NCBI GenBank assembly: GCA_963783085.1
Contig: CAWAMJ010000006.1
Coordinates: forward strand, 62,001 to 126,000
Length of the DNA stretch: 64,000 nucleotides
Reading direction: 5' to 3'
Origin: CAVYUC01 sp963783085
GTDB taxonomy: Bacteria; Bacteroidota; Bacteroidia; Bacteroidales; Prolixibacteraceae
In this document: positions 39,494 to 47,263 of the stretch, piece by piece
How positions within the stretch are numbered: the first letter of the stretch is position 1
How the letters are laid out: each line of letters begins with the position of its first letter
Made by a program: the position numbers and the translations under genes
The notes under the pieces: model-generated
The model's input: only the letters and a program-made list of their open reading frames with translations
Told to the model about the DNA's origin: nothing
Database searches by the model: none

Positions 39494-39726
39494 ATCTTTT
39501 TAAGTTTTTCTTTACCGCTACCGCCTTTATAATATTTTTCGAGCCTTCTTGCGTCTGCTCTTGTTTCACATTCACATATAAAAATCAACTCCCAGGGACG
39601 ATAGCCATTTGTTGATTTTGTCTTTCCCCGGTTGTGCTCATTTAATCTATTTTGGATATTTTTTGTAAATCCAACATAGATTCTTGCATCAACCCGACTT
39701 TTAATAGCATAAACAAAATAACTCAT
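39484..39726 (-). CDS. GIY-YIG nuclease superfamily protein in a tRNA-linked tandem unit
   Basis: 80 residues, a single-domain GIY-YIG protein. The two half-motifs are VYA (residues 5-7, the GIY position) and YVG (17-19, the YIG position). The catalytic Arg is in QNRLNEHNRGKT and the metal-binding Glu in DARRLEKYYKGG. The frame ends KKMVP-stop, and the last codons and TAG are supplied by the first 10 nt of the next tRNA-Arg copy. It is transcribed from the tRNA promoter at 39814-39845. Role unknown: homing-type DNA cleavage at the tRNA gene is inferred; UPF0213-like housekeeping function is the alternative. Confidence 0.85.
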   Translation of the reverse strand: MSYFVYAIKSRVDARIYVGFTKNIQNRLNEHNRGKTKSTNGYRPWELIFICECETRADARRLEKYYKGGSGKEKLKKMVP

Positions 39727-39744
39727 TTTAGCCCAATTTTAAAC

Positions 39745-39799
39745 GGAAATTGCTATTCCCTGCCTGCCGGCAGGCAGGTATCCGTTGAACTATGGGACC
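39745..39799 (-). pseudogene. tRNA-Arg 5' half interrupted by a 20-bp palindrome (copy 2, promoter-proximal)
   Basis: 39779-39799 matches tRNA nt 1-21. After the palindrome, 39745-39758 matches nt 22-35 with one mismatch. It directly follows the promoter, so it probably marks the original start of the tRNA gene. Confidence 0.8.
39759..39778. repeat. 20-bp perfect palindrome (copy 2)
   Basis: Identical to the palindrome at 39453-39472 and in the same position within a tRNA-Arg half-gene. Confidence 0.9.
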
Positions 39800-39813
39800 A
39801 TTTTAATGGTGTG

Positions 39814-39845
39814 CAAAAATAGGTAAAAACCCAGTTCCCGGCAAA
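39814..39845 (-). promoter_or_regulatory. Bacteroidota-type promoter of the tRNA-Arg unit
   Basis: Minus strand: -33 box TTTG (39842-39845), 20-nt spacer, -7 box TATTTTTG (39814-39821, consensus TAnnTTTG). The predicted start is about 8 bases before nucleotide 1 of the promoter-proximal tRNA half. The rest of the 312-bp gap to 40113 shows no gene. Confidence 0.7.
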
Positions 39846-40113
39846 TCAAAAATTATTTCTTTGGTTTTATATGTATTTGAACAGGAATAACTCGCGAATT
39901 ATTCATTAAAGGTGAAGAACTATGGTAGTGCGTTAATTCAGCAAATATTTTTAATTTTATACGGTAAATATCGTTCGTAATCAACTTAACCTGTTTGCTA
40001 TGCCAACTTCGAAAAACCAAATTTCCATTCTTCGATATCTCTCAAAACTTAGATTACGGTCTGTACAACGGAGTTTCTTAAATACTTTATACTAAACCTT
40101 TAAAATCAGAACG

Positions 40114-41634
40114 ATGAAACGTTTCACAAAATATTTGTTAACTGCGCTGCGATTGGTAGTGGGCTGGCATTTTATGTACGAAGGAATCGCGAAACTGATG
40201 ATTCCTGATTGGTCGGCCAAAACTTATCTGATGGGCTCGAAATGGATTTTTGCCGAGCTTTTTCACCAAATGGCAGCGTCTCCGCAGGTCATGAATGGGA
40301 TTGATTTCTTAAATGTCTGGGGATTGATTCTCATCGGATTTTCGCTCATAACCGGGTTGTTTATTCGCTGGTCTTCTGTTGCCGGGGCGGTTTTACTGCT
40401 TTTCTATTTTGTTACATACCCGCCAATCCCGGGTTACACAATGGGTAATATTGCAGAAGGAAGTTACCTGGTGGTAAATAAAGTTCTGATCGAATTTTTC
40501 ATCCTGGTAGTTTTTGCGGGACTTCCCGGCGATTTTATGTTTGGCGCCGATCGCTGGATCAAACGCTGGAAAGAAGAAAAAGCGCAGGCGCCGGTACTTT
40601 CGGTTAAAGAATCAGGGACTTCCGTGAAACGCCGGGAAATTATTCGCGATTTAATCAGCGTTCCGGTTTTGGGCGCTTTTGCCTATGCAGTTTACCGGAA
40701 ACAGAAATGGAACAGTTTTGAAGAAAAATTCCTGGACGGACAACCAGATGCCACTTCCGGTGCGACGCTAAAAACCTTCAGTTTTGCTACCCTCGATAAT
40801 TTGAAAGGACAGGTACCAAAAGGAAAAATTGGGGATATGGAACTCAGCCGGCTTATTATGGGCGGAAATCTTATGGGAGGCTGGGCACATGCCCGCGATT
40901 TAATTTACGCCTCAAAACTGGTAAAAGCATACCATACGGACGAGCGTGTGATGATGACCCTGGAACTGGCCGAGAAATGCGGAATTAATGCCCTTGTTAC
41001 CAATCCTGCACTTGGCCGGATCATCAACAAATACTGGCATGAAACCAAAGGGAAAATTCAGTTTATTTCAGATTGTGGCGACAGCGCGGGATTCATTACC
41101 GGAATCAAAAAATCGGAAGAAGCCGGAGCAGCTGCAATGTATTGCCAGGGAGGAGTTGCCGACAAATTGGTTTATGCCGGAAATTTCGATGAAATTGCAC
41201 AAGGGCTTGAATTAATTCGCAGTTACGGGAAACCTGCCGGAATCGGTGCACACCGTATTGAAACCATTCAGGGTTGTGTGGAAAGAGGAATCATCCCGGA
41301 TTTCTGGGTGAAAACCATGCACCACCATAATTACTGGTCGGCACAGGTTGATACAGAAAAAAGAAGCACGGTTGATGATGGTTACAAAGACAACATGTTC
41401 TGCTTTAAACCACAGGAAACCATTGATTTTATGAACCAACTCAGGCAACCATGGATTGCATTTAAAGTATTGGCAGCCGGCGCAATTTCACCTGAAGATG
41501 GTTTTAAATATGCATTCGACAGCGGCGCCGATTTTATTTGCGTGGGTATGTACGATTTTCAGATTGTAGATGATACTAATATTTTACTCGATACTTTACC
41601 TAAAATAAACCGAAACCGGGTTTGGCGCGGATAA
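40114..41634 (+). CDS. DoxX-like membrane domain fused to a TIM-barrel-type domain
   Basis: 506 residues. Residues 1-150 have four hydrophobic segments of the DoxX type (RLVVGWHFMYEGIAKL, LILIGFSLITGLFIRW, AVLLLFYFVTYPP, LIEFFILVVFAGLPG). Another hydrophobic stretch follows RRE near 175-195 (LISVPVLGAFAYAVY). From about 230 to the end is a soluble domain that looks like an aldo/keto-reductase-like or Phosphodiesterase-like barrel (ELSRLIMGGNLMGGWAHARDL; AFKVLAAGAISPEDGFKYAFDSGADFICVGMYDFQ). Function unknown. It precedes a glycosidase-like lipoprotein gene by 86 bp. Confidence 0.7.
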   Translation: MKRFTKYLLTALRLVVGWHFMYEGIAKLMIPDWSAKTYLMGSKWIFAELFHQMAASPQVMNGIDFLNVWGLILIGFSLITGLFIRWSSVAGAVLLLFYFVTYPPIPGYTMGNIAEGSYLVVNKVLIEFFILVVFAGLPGDFMFGADRWIKRWKEEKAQAPVLSVKESGTSVKRREIIRDLISVPVLGAFAYAVYRKQKWNSFEEKFLDGQPDATSGATLKTFSFATLDNLKGQVPKGKIGDMELSRLIMGGNLMGGWAHARDLIYASKLVKAYHTDERVMMTLELAEKCGINALVTNPALGRIINKYWHETKGKIQFISDCGDSAGFITGIKKSEEAGAAAMYCQGGVADKLVYAGNFDEIAQGLELIRSYGKPAGIGAHRIETIQGCVERGIIPDFWVKTMHHHNYWSAQVDTEKRSTVDDGYKDNMFCFKPQETIDFMNQLRQPWIAFKVLAAGAISPEDGFKYAFDSGADFICVGMYDFQIVDDTNILLDTLPKINRNRVWRG

Positions 41635-41720
41635 AATTAAATATGTTTTTATAAGCTTTTTCCGTGATCCTCTTTTTAAATATCGGGAAAGCTTGTGTTA
41701 ATTATAAAAATGATTTTGTT

Positions 41721-43898
41721 ATGAAACGTTGCATCGTCCGTTATTTAAGCTCATTTTTCAATTTTGTCCTGGTTCTGTTTATTCTATCCGGCTGCACCAA
41801 TTCCAACCGTCCCATAACCATCAACGGAGATTTTGAAAATCCCCGGGTTCAGTTTGCTGTTGACGATATAGAAGAAGCTTTATCAGAAAAAGGAATTGAA
41901 CTTCAGTCGGTTCAAAATCCGAATGCAGATATTACTATTGTCGTTGAATCGGATAATTCAACTATCAAAAAAGAAGGATTCAGCCTGAAAAAAGAAAGGG
42001 ATGATCGAATAAAAATAGTGGCTTCCGGTTTTGCCGGGGCAATGTATGGTGGTCTGGAACTGGCCGAACAAATTAATCTTTTTGGGTTGGAAGGAGTGAA
42101 AGAAACCACCCAAAACCCATATATGCAGATGCGGGGAACGAAATTCAACATCCCGCTCGATGTGCGCACACCCAGTTACACTGATCCCAGTGACGCCGCC
42201 CAGAAAAATATCCCGGAAATGTGGAACTATAATTTCTGGACGGAATACATCGATAACATGGCACGCTACCGCTACAATTTTATCTCGCTGTGGAGCCTGC
42301 AGCCATTTCCATCGCTGGTAAAAACCCCAGGCTATGAAAATCTGGCGCTCGATGATGTAAAACGTTCCACCGTAAACTGGAAGGAAAATTACGATTTGGA
42401 AGGGACTGGCTTCGATGCCCCTGAAATTGTGGAAAATACAGAAACGGTGAAAAAAATGACCATCGGCGAAAAAATTGATTTCTGGAAAAAGGTGATGAAA
42501 TATGCCAAAAATCGCAATGTTTGTTTTTACATCATTACCTGGAATATATTTACCAACGGAACAGCAGGAAAATATGGAATTACTGACGAAATCAATAATC
42601 CGGCCACCAGCGATTATTTTCGCAAAAGCGTGAAACAGTTGTTTGTAACATATCCCGATTTGGCAGGAATAGGGCTCACCACCGGCGAAAATATGAAAGG
42701 GGCAAATTCCAGGGAAAAAGAAGACTGGGCTTTCGATACGTATGCAAAAGGATTGCTCGATGCCGCCGCCGAAATGCCCGATCGAAAATTCACATTTATC
42801 CACCGGCAGCACATGGCCGGCGCCGCCGATATTGCCAAAAAATTCAAGCCACTTGCGGATAATAAAAACATCGAATTTATTTTCAGTTACAAATATGCGA
42901 AAGCACATGCGATGAGCGCCACCGAACAACCATATCACGAGGATTTTGTAAAAGAAATCGATGGCATGAAAACCATCTGGACACTGCGGAACGACGATAA
43001 TTACTACTTCCGCTGGGGCGCTCCGGATTTTGTGCGCGAGTTCATTAAAAATATTCCGTACGATGTTTCGCGGGGTTTTTATTATGGCTCTGATCAGTGG
43101 ATTTGGGGGCGCGAATTTTTGATGAAAGATACCGAAGAACCGCGGCAGTTGGAGGTAGTTAAACACTGGTACCACTGGATGATGTGGGGAAGGCTGGGAT
43201 ATAATCCCGATCTTTCCAACGAACGGTTTATTCAGATCCTGCAGCAAAAATATCCCGAAGTTGACGCTGGTAAATTATTTACAGCCTGGCAGGAGGCTTC
43301 CATGATTTATCCTGTAACCACAGGGTTTCACTGGGGACCGCTCGATTTTCAGTGGTACATCGAAGCGTGTAAAAGCCGGCCCGATTATGCCCAAAACAAA
43401 ACGGGATTTCATGATGTAAATCGTTTTATCAACCTGGCGCCACACGAAAAATCGGGATTTCAATCAATTCCTGATTTTATAAAAATGAAAACAGAGGGTG
43501 GAAATTCCAACCTGAATTCGCCGTTTGACGTGGCGCAAATCCTGAATGACCATGCTGAAAAAGCATTGGAACTAATTAAAGCAATGGATCCTGAGGACGA
43601 CCGCGAGCTGAAATTTACACTTCACGATATCAAAACAATGGCATGGCTGGGAAAATATTATTCTCATAAAATTTCAGGGGCAACCAACCTGGCGCTTTTT
43701 CGCGGAACTCAGGATAAAAAATACCAGGATGAGGCGGTGGCGCAATTAAACGAAGCATTGACGGCCTGGAAAAATTATACCGAAGCCGCCCTTCAGCAAA
43801 ATATAAACCCGCTGTGGACAAACCGTGTGGGATACGTCGACTGGCGCCAAATTACGGATTGGGTAAAACACGACATCGATATTGCAAATGCCGGGTAA
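41721..43898 (+). CDS. glycosidase-like lipoprotein (alpha-glucuronidase/GH67- or GH20-like N domain)
   Basis: 725 residues from the ATG at 41721, which starts a lipoprotein signal (LFILSGC, Cys25); an upstream in-frame start at 41664 would spoil it. Residues 30-140 resemble the small alpha/beta domain found before GH67 and GH20 barrels (FAVDDIEEALSEKGIEL; GAMYGGLELAEQI). Next comes MRGTKFNIPLDVRTPSYTDP and a barrel with YRYNFISLWSLQPFPSLVKTP and GLTTGENMKG. I cannot assign the catalytic residues, so the family is tentative. Envelope polysaccharide breakdown is inferred from context. Confidence 0.6.
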   Translation: MKRCIVRYLSSFFNFVLVLFILSGCTNSNRPITINGDFENPRVQFAVDDIEEALSEKGIELQSVQNPNADITIVVESDNSTIKKEGFSLKKERDDRIKIVASGFAGAMYGGLELAEQINLFGLEGVKETTQNPYMQMRGTKFNIPLDVRTPSYTDPSDAAQKNIPEMWNYNFWTEYIDNMARYRYNFISLWSLQPFPSLVKTPGYENLALDDVKRSTVNWKENYDLEGTGFDAPEIVENTETVKKMTIGEKIDFWKKVMKYAKNRNVCFYIITWNIFTNGTAGKYGITDEINNPATSDYFRKSVKQLFVTYPDLAGIGLTTGENMKGANSREKEDWAFDTYAKGLLDAAAEMPDRKFTFIHRQHMAGAADIAKKFKPLADNKNIEFIFSYKYAKAHAMSATEQPYHEDFVKEIDGMKTIWTLRNDDNYYFRWGAPDFVREFIKNIPYDVSRGFYYGSDQWIWGREFLMKDTEEPRQLEVVKHWYHWMMWGRLGYNPDLSNERFIQILQQKYPEVDAGKLFTAWQEASMIYPVTTGFHWGPLDFQWYIEACKSRPDYAQNKTGFHDVNRFINLAPHEKSGFQSIPDFIKMKTEGGNSNLNSPFDVAQILNDHAEKALELIKAMDPEDDRELKFTLHDIKTMAWLGKYYSHKISGATNLALFRGTQDKKYQDEAVAQLNEALTAWKNYTEAALQQNINPLWTNRVGYVDWRQITDWVKHDIDIANAG

Positions 43899-44124
43899 TA
43901 AATGTTTTCTGTTATCCTGCCTGGTTTTTTTGTTTCGTGAATCTTTTTGTCTTTGAGACTTTGTGGCTAAATTTCTGTAGTTAGGCGGATTTACTAAACG
44001 TTTCAAAACTTTTTACATTCGAAATTATTTTTGTCGAATATTCGTATAGATTCCTGCTGATCCCTATTTTTACGGATTCAACCTGGTTCTGTAAAAATAA
44101 AACTACGCTGGTATGTGGAATTTT

Positions 44125-45492
44125 ATGAAAAAATTAATTCCCTTGTTTCTGATCATTTTCTGCTGTTTTCCGCGTCTTTGGGCACAAAGCGAACCGGATA
44201 AACCAAACCTTCGCTGGTACCTTTCTGAAGATAAATCTTCGTATGCCGGAATGGTTGTTATTAATCAAATATGGACGCGTTACATCGGGAATAATCCGGA
44301 TAAAAACGGAACGGAACAGTACGGCGATATCGATTTGGGTATTCGCCGCAGCCGGTTAATTTTCTACACTTATTTAATGGACAAGGTTTTCATGTACACC
44401 CAGGTTGGATATGACGGACTAACTTACCGTTCAGGTAACAAGCCGGGACTCACACTTTTTAACGCCGAAACCGAATATATTCTTTCAAAAGACAAGCTGA
44501 GCCTGGGGTTTGGGCTGAACACGTGGAACGGAATTTCGAGATACAACAACAGTAAGTTGCTTGAGTTTCTGGTTGTTGATAATCCGGGTTTTGCTTATCC
44601 GGTGGGGGGGACTTTTGATCTGGCCGGGCGCCAGCTTGGAATTTACGCCAAAGGAACACTCGGAAAACTCCATTACCGCGTGTCGGTGGCAAAACCATTT
44701 GAATATGGCGTCGACAGTATTTCAACTCCGGTAACCACGGAACGCATTAACGAAAATTTTGCTGTGAAAGGCTATTTCGAATGGCAGTTTTTCGATAAGG
44801 AGAATACGCTTTTCCCATACATGACGATGAACAACCTTGGGCGCGCACGAATGTTCAACATCGGGGCTGGCTTTTATTATCACCCGCAAGCCATGCTGGT
44901 GGAAGCCGAAAAAGATTTATCAACTGTTGATCCTTTTTTAGCAGGATGGTTGATTTCAACCGGAAATGGTGAATTAATTGAGCAATATGCCGGTTATTTC
45001 CCTTCCGGGTACAATGATATTTTCCTGGCTGCGGTTGATGTGTTTCTCGATATGCCGCTGCAAAACAATGCTGCCGTCACTTCCTATCTTGGTTATTACT
45101 ATTACGATTTTGGCCCGAATTACCTGCGGGCGATGAGCAAAATGAACGTATCGAAAATGCCGGTCGGAATTAGCCTTCCCCAAGGCATCGGAAACAATCA
45201 GTGGGAAGTTGGCACCGGGCACGTCATACGCGGTGAATGGGGCTACCTTCTGCCCGGGAAATATTTAAATTCGAGGTTACAGCCTTTTGGCGCTTTTACG
45301 TACAAAAATTTCGAGGCGCTCGATGAAGCTTCGGTACAATACGATGTGGGCGCCAACCTGTTAATGCACGGGCACAACATGAAATGGACCCTGCAATATT
45401 CCACGCGGCCTATTTATAAAGAAATCGAAAAGCGGCAGGTGATTGGTGAATACAAAGGCGAATTTATCCTGCAAACCCAAATCTATTTTTAA
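44125..45492 (+). CDS. outer-membrane porin-like beta-barrel protein
   Basis: About 455 residues from the MKKLIPLF start (an ATG at 44113 is four codons earlier). A signal peptide ends near LWAQS. The rest is alternating short strands with aromatic girdles (RSRLIFYTYLMDKVFMYTQVGYDG, YYYYDFGPNYLRAMSKM) and a final strand ending FILQTQIYF, the classical C-terminal Phe of outer-membrane barrels. It resembles phosphate-selective porin O/P-type proteins. Likely a diffusion porin. Confidence 0.65.
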   Translation: MKKLIPLFLIIFCCFPRLWAQSEPDKPNLRWYLSEDKSSYAGMVVINQIWTRYIGNNPDKNGTEQYGDIDLGIRRSRLIFYTYLMDKVFMYTQVGYDGLTYRSGNKPGLTLFNAETEYILSKDKLSLGFGLNTWNGISRYNNSKLLEFLVVDNPGFAYPVGGTFDLAGRQLGIYAKGTLGKLHYRVSVAKPFEYGVDSISTPVTTERINENFAVKGYFEWQFFDKENTLFPYMTMNNLGRARMFNIGAGFYYHPQAMLVEAEKDLSTVDPFLAGWLISTGNGELIEQYAGYFPSGYNDIFLAAVDVFLDMPLQNNAAVTSYLGYYYYDFGPNYLRAMSKMNVSKMPVGISLPQGIGNNQWEVGTGHVIRGEWGYLLPGKYLNSRLQPFGAFTYKNFEALDEASVQYDVGANLLMHGHNMKWTLQYSTRPIYKEIEKRQVIGEYKGEFILQTQIYF

Positions 45493-45503
45493 TCATTTGA
45501 TTG

Positions 45504-45533
45504 TTTGATTGAAAAAAAATAATATTAGTTTTA
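45504..45533 (+). promoter_or_regulatory. putative promoter of the trp leader and trpB2
   Basis: TTTG at 45504-45507, 18-nt spacer, TAGTTTTA at 45526-45533 (one base off TAnnTTTG). Predicted start falls about 15 bases before the leader-peptide ATG. Confidence 0.5.
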
Positions 45534-45554
45534 CGCATTGAATTAAAGAGAGAT

Positions 45555-45644
45555 ATGTACAAAATGCCTTTATACGGAAAAGAATGGAACTGGCGCAATA
45601 TTAAAATGGAAGCGCGGGATGAACATAATATTTTGCCGTTTTAG
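45555..45644 (+). CDS. trp leader peptide (29 aa, Trp-Asn-Trp)
   Basis: A short frame too small for ordinary ORF calling: MYKMPLYGKEWNWRNIKMEA, then RDEHNILPF and TAG. Trp codons are at 45585-45587 and 45591-45593, separated by one Asn codon. Seven bases after its stop comes a perfect intrinsic terminator, and then the TrpB-like gene. Two near-adjacent Trp codons in 29, placed just before a terminator and a tryptophan synthase gene, is the hallmark of transcription attenuation by ribosome stalling. Confidence 0.75.
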   Translation: MYKMPLYGKEWNWRNIKMEARDEHNILPF

Positions 45645-45651
45645 AGGCCGG

Positions 45652-45688
45652 AAGGGGATGTATTGCTTATTGTGATACATCCCTTTTT
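45652..45688 (+). terminator. trp attenuator (intrinsic terminator)
   Basis: Stem 45652-45663 pairs with 45675-45686 (core GGGATGTAT / ATACATCCC perfect), 11-base loop, then T5. A second GGGATG lies in the leader frame (about 45616-45621) and could pair with CATCCC instead, giving an antiterminator. GGCGCAATATT (45592-45602) and AATATTTTGCC (about 45627-45637) can pair as the pause hairpin. Confidence 0.8.
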
Positions 45689-45724
45689 CGTTTTAAAAAC
45701 TTAAAAAACAAAAATTTATACATC

Positions 45725-47101
45725 ATGACCAGACAAAAAAAGATTTTTCTCGAAGAATCGGAAATGCCAAAACAGTGGTATAATCTTGCTCCCGATCTGC
45801 CCTCGCCTTTAAATCCGCCATTAGGGCCCGATGGAAATCCTGTTACGCCGGATATGCTGAAACCGGTTTTCCCGGAGAACCTGATTGAGCAGGAAGTAAG
45901 TCAGGAACGCTGGATTGACATTCCCGAACCTATCAGGGAAATTCTGGTGCAGTGGAGGCCAAGTCCGTTAATCCGTGCTTATCAGTTGGAAGAAGCGCTG
46001 GGCACACCGGCCAAAATTTATTATAAAAACGAAAGCGTTTCGCCTGCCGGAAGCCATAAACCCAATACAGCAGTTGCACAAGCCTGGTACAATAAAGAAT
46101 TCGGTATTAAAAAGCTGACCACCGAAACCGGCGCCGGACAATGGGGCTCGGCACTTTCATTCGCATGTGCACAACTGGGCGGCATCGAGTGCAAAGTGTT
46201 TATGGTGCGGGTTAGTTTCGACCAGAAACCGTTCCGCAAAATGATGATGGAAACATGGGGTGGCAATTGCATTTCGAGCCCAAGCAACGAAACAAAAGCC
46301 GGACGCGACATACTCGCGCAATATCCTGATACTCCCGGCAGTCTGGGAATTGCCATTTCGGAAGCGGTTGAGGCTGCAGTTACCGACCCCACCGGAGAAA
46401 CCCGGTATTCTTTGGGATCAGTTTTGAACCACGTCATGCTGCACCAGACAATTATTGGTCTGGAAGCCAAAAAACAACTGGCAAAGATTGGAATTAAAAA
46501 TCCGGATGTTGTAATTGGCTGCTGTGGTGGCGGAAGTAATTTTGCCGGCATTTCATTTCCGTTCATGTATGAAAAAATACATGGTGCAAATATTCAGATT
46601 ATCGGAGCTGAACCGTTTAGCTGCCCAACATTAACAAAAGCGCCTTTTATTTACGATAACGGCGACGTGGCCCAGATGACGCCGCTGCTGGCGATGAACA
46701 GCCTGGGACATAATTTTGTGCCGGCGCCGATTCACGCCGGGGGCCTGCGCTACCACGGAATGGCGCCGCTGGTAAGCGCTGCCTTGAAAGACGGTTTGAT
46801 GGAAGCACAGGCTATTCACCAAAGCGAATGTTTTGAAGCCGGATTGCTGTTTGCAAAAACCGAAGGAATTATTCCCGCACCGGAAACAACACATGCTATT
46901 GCAGCGGCTATCCGCGAAGCCAATAAAGCAAAAGAAGAAGGAAAGGAAAAAGTTATACTTTTCAACTTCAGCGGGCATGGTTTGATGGATTTGGTGGGAT
47001 ATAACAAATATTTGGCTGGCGAACTGGAAGATTATGAATATCCGGAATCGGAAATTGCGCAAAACCTGAAAAAACTGGAAGGTTACCCGCTGCCCAGATA
47101 G
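45725..47101 (+). CDS. TrpB2-type tryptophan synthase beta chain
   Basis: 458 residues, the long TrpB2 form rather than the roughly 400-residue TrpB1. PLP lysine in SPAGSHKPNTAVAQAW (about residue 112), TTETGAGQWGSALSFA, the phosphate-binding GCCGGGSNFAG and GHGLMDL at the end. It joins indole (or a related nucleophile) to serine. TrpB2 often stands outside the trp operon, as here: no trpA or other trp genes are in the window. The upstream trp-type attenuator ties it to tryptophan supply. Confidence 0.92.
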   Translation: MTRQKKIFLEESEMPKQWYNLAPDLPSPLNPPLGPDGNPVTPDMLKPVFPENLIEQEVSQERWIDIPEPIREILVQWRPSPLIRAYQLEEALGTPAKIYYKNESVSPAGSHKPNTAVAQAWYNKEFGIKKLTTETGAGQWGSALSFACAQLGGIECKVFMVRVSFDQKPFRKMMMETWGGNCISSPSNETKAGRDILAQYPDTPGSLGIAISEAVEAAVTDPTGETRYSLGSVLNHVMLHQTIIGLEAKKQLAKIGIKNPDVVIGCCGGGSNFAGISFPFMYEKIHGANIQIIGAEPFSCPTLTKAPFIYDNGDVAQMTPLLAMNSLGHNFVPAPIHAGGLRYHGMAPLVSAALKDGLMEAQAIHQSECFEAGLLFAKTEGIIPAPETTHAIAAAIREANKAKEEGKEKVILFNFSGHGLMDLVGYNKYLAGELEDYEYPESEIAQNLKKLEGYPLPR

Positions 47102-47212
47102 CAACTTCCTCCTGATTCCTCCCGGAAACGGGGAGTTGGAATGAAAAAATGCCGTTGTTTAATTAATGGCGTCAATCGTCAAAGTTTTAGATTTCAATAT
47201 TAAACAGTTGTA

Positions 47213-47251
47213 AAACCCGTGTTGCCGGTTAGTGGCAGCGCGGGTTTTTTT
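47213..47251 (+). terminator. terminator after trpB2
   Basis: AAACCCGTGTTGCC pairs with GGCAGCGCGGGTTT (two G-U pairs), 7-base loop, then T7. It ends about 110 bp after the trpB2 stop and just before the convergent lplA stop. Confidence 0.8.
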
Positions 47252-47263
47252 CTTTTCAGAAGT

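Larger units (their letters stand above)
39167..39801. repeat. 306-bp tandem duplication bounded by 23-bp tRNA-derived direct repeats
   Basis: Units 39167-39472 and 39473-39778 align without gaps and with only about three substitutions; the first 23 bp of the unit occurs a third time at 39779-39801. That 23-bp repeat is the tRNA-Arg 5' end plus two flanking bases. Each unit holds a GIY-YIG frame, a 14-bp stretch like tRNA positions 22-35, and a 20-bp palindrome. Confidence 0.93.

Noticed and set aside
41958..43247. 429-codon open frame antisense to the glycosidase-like gene
   Set aside because: It lies entirely opposite a gene with a clear signal peptide and coding pattern, and its protein is an unusual mix rich in Phe, His and Ile with no motif.
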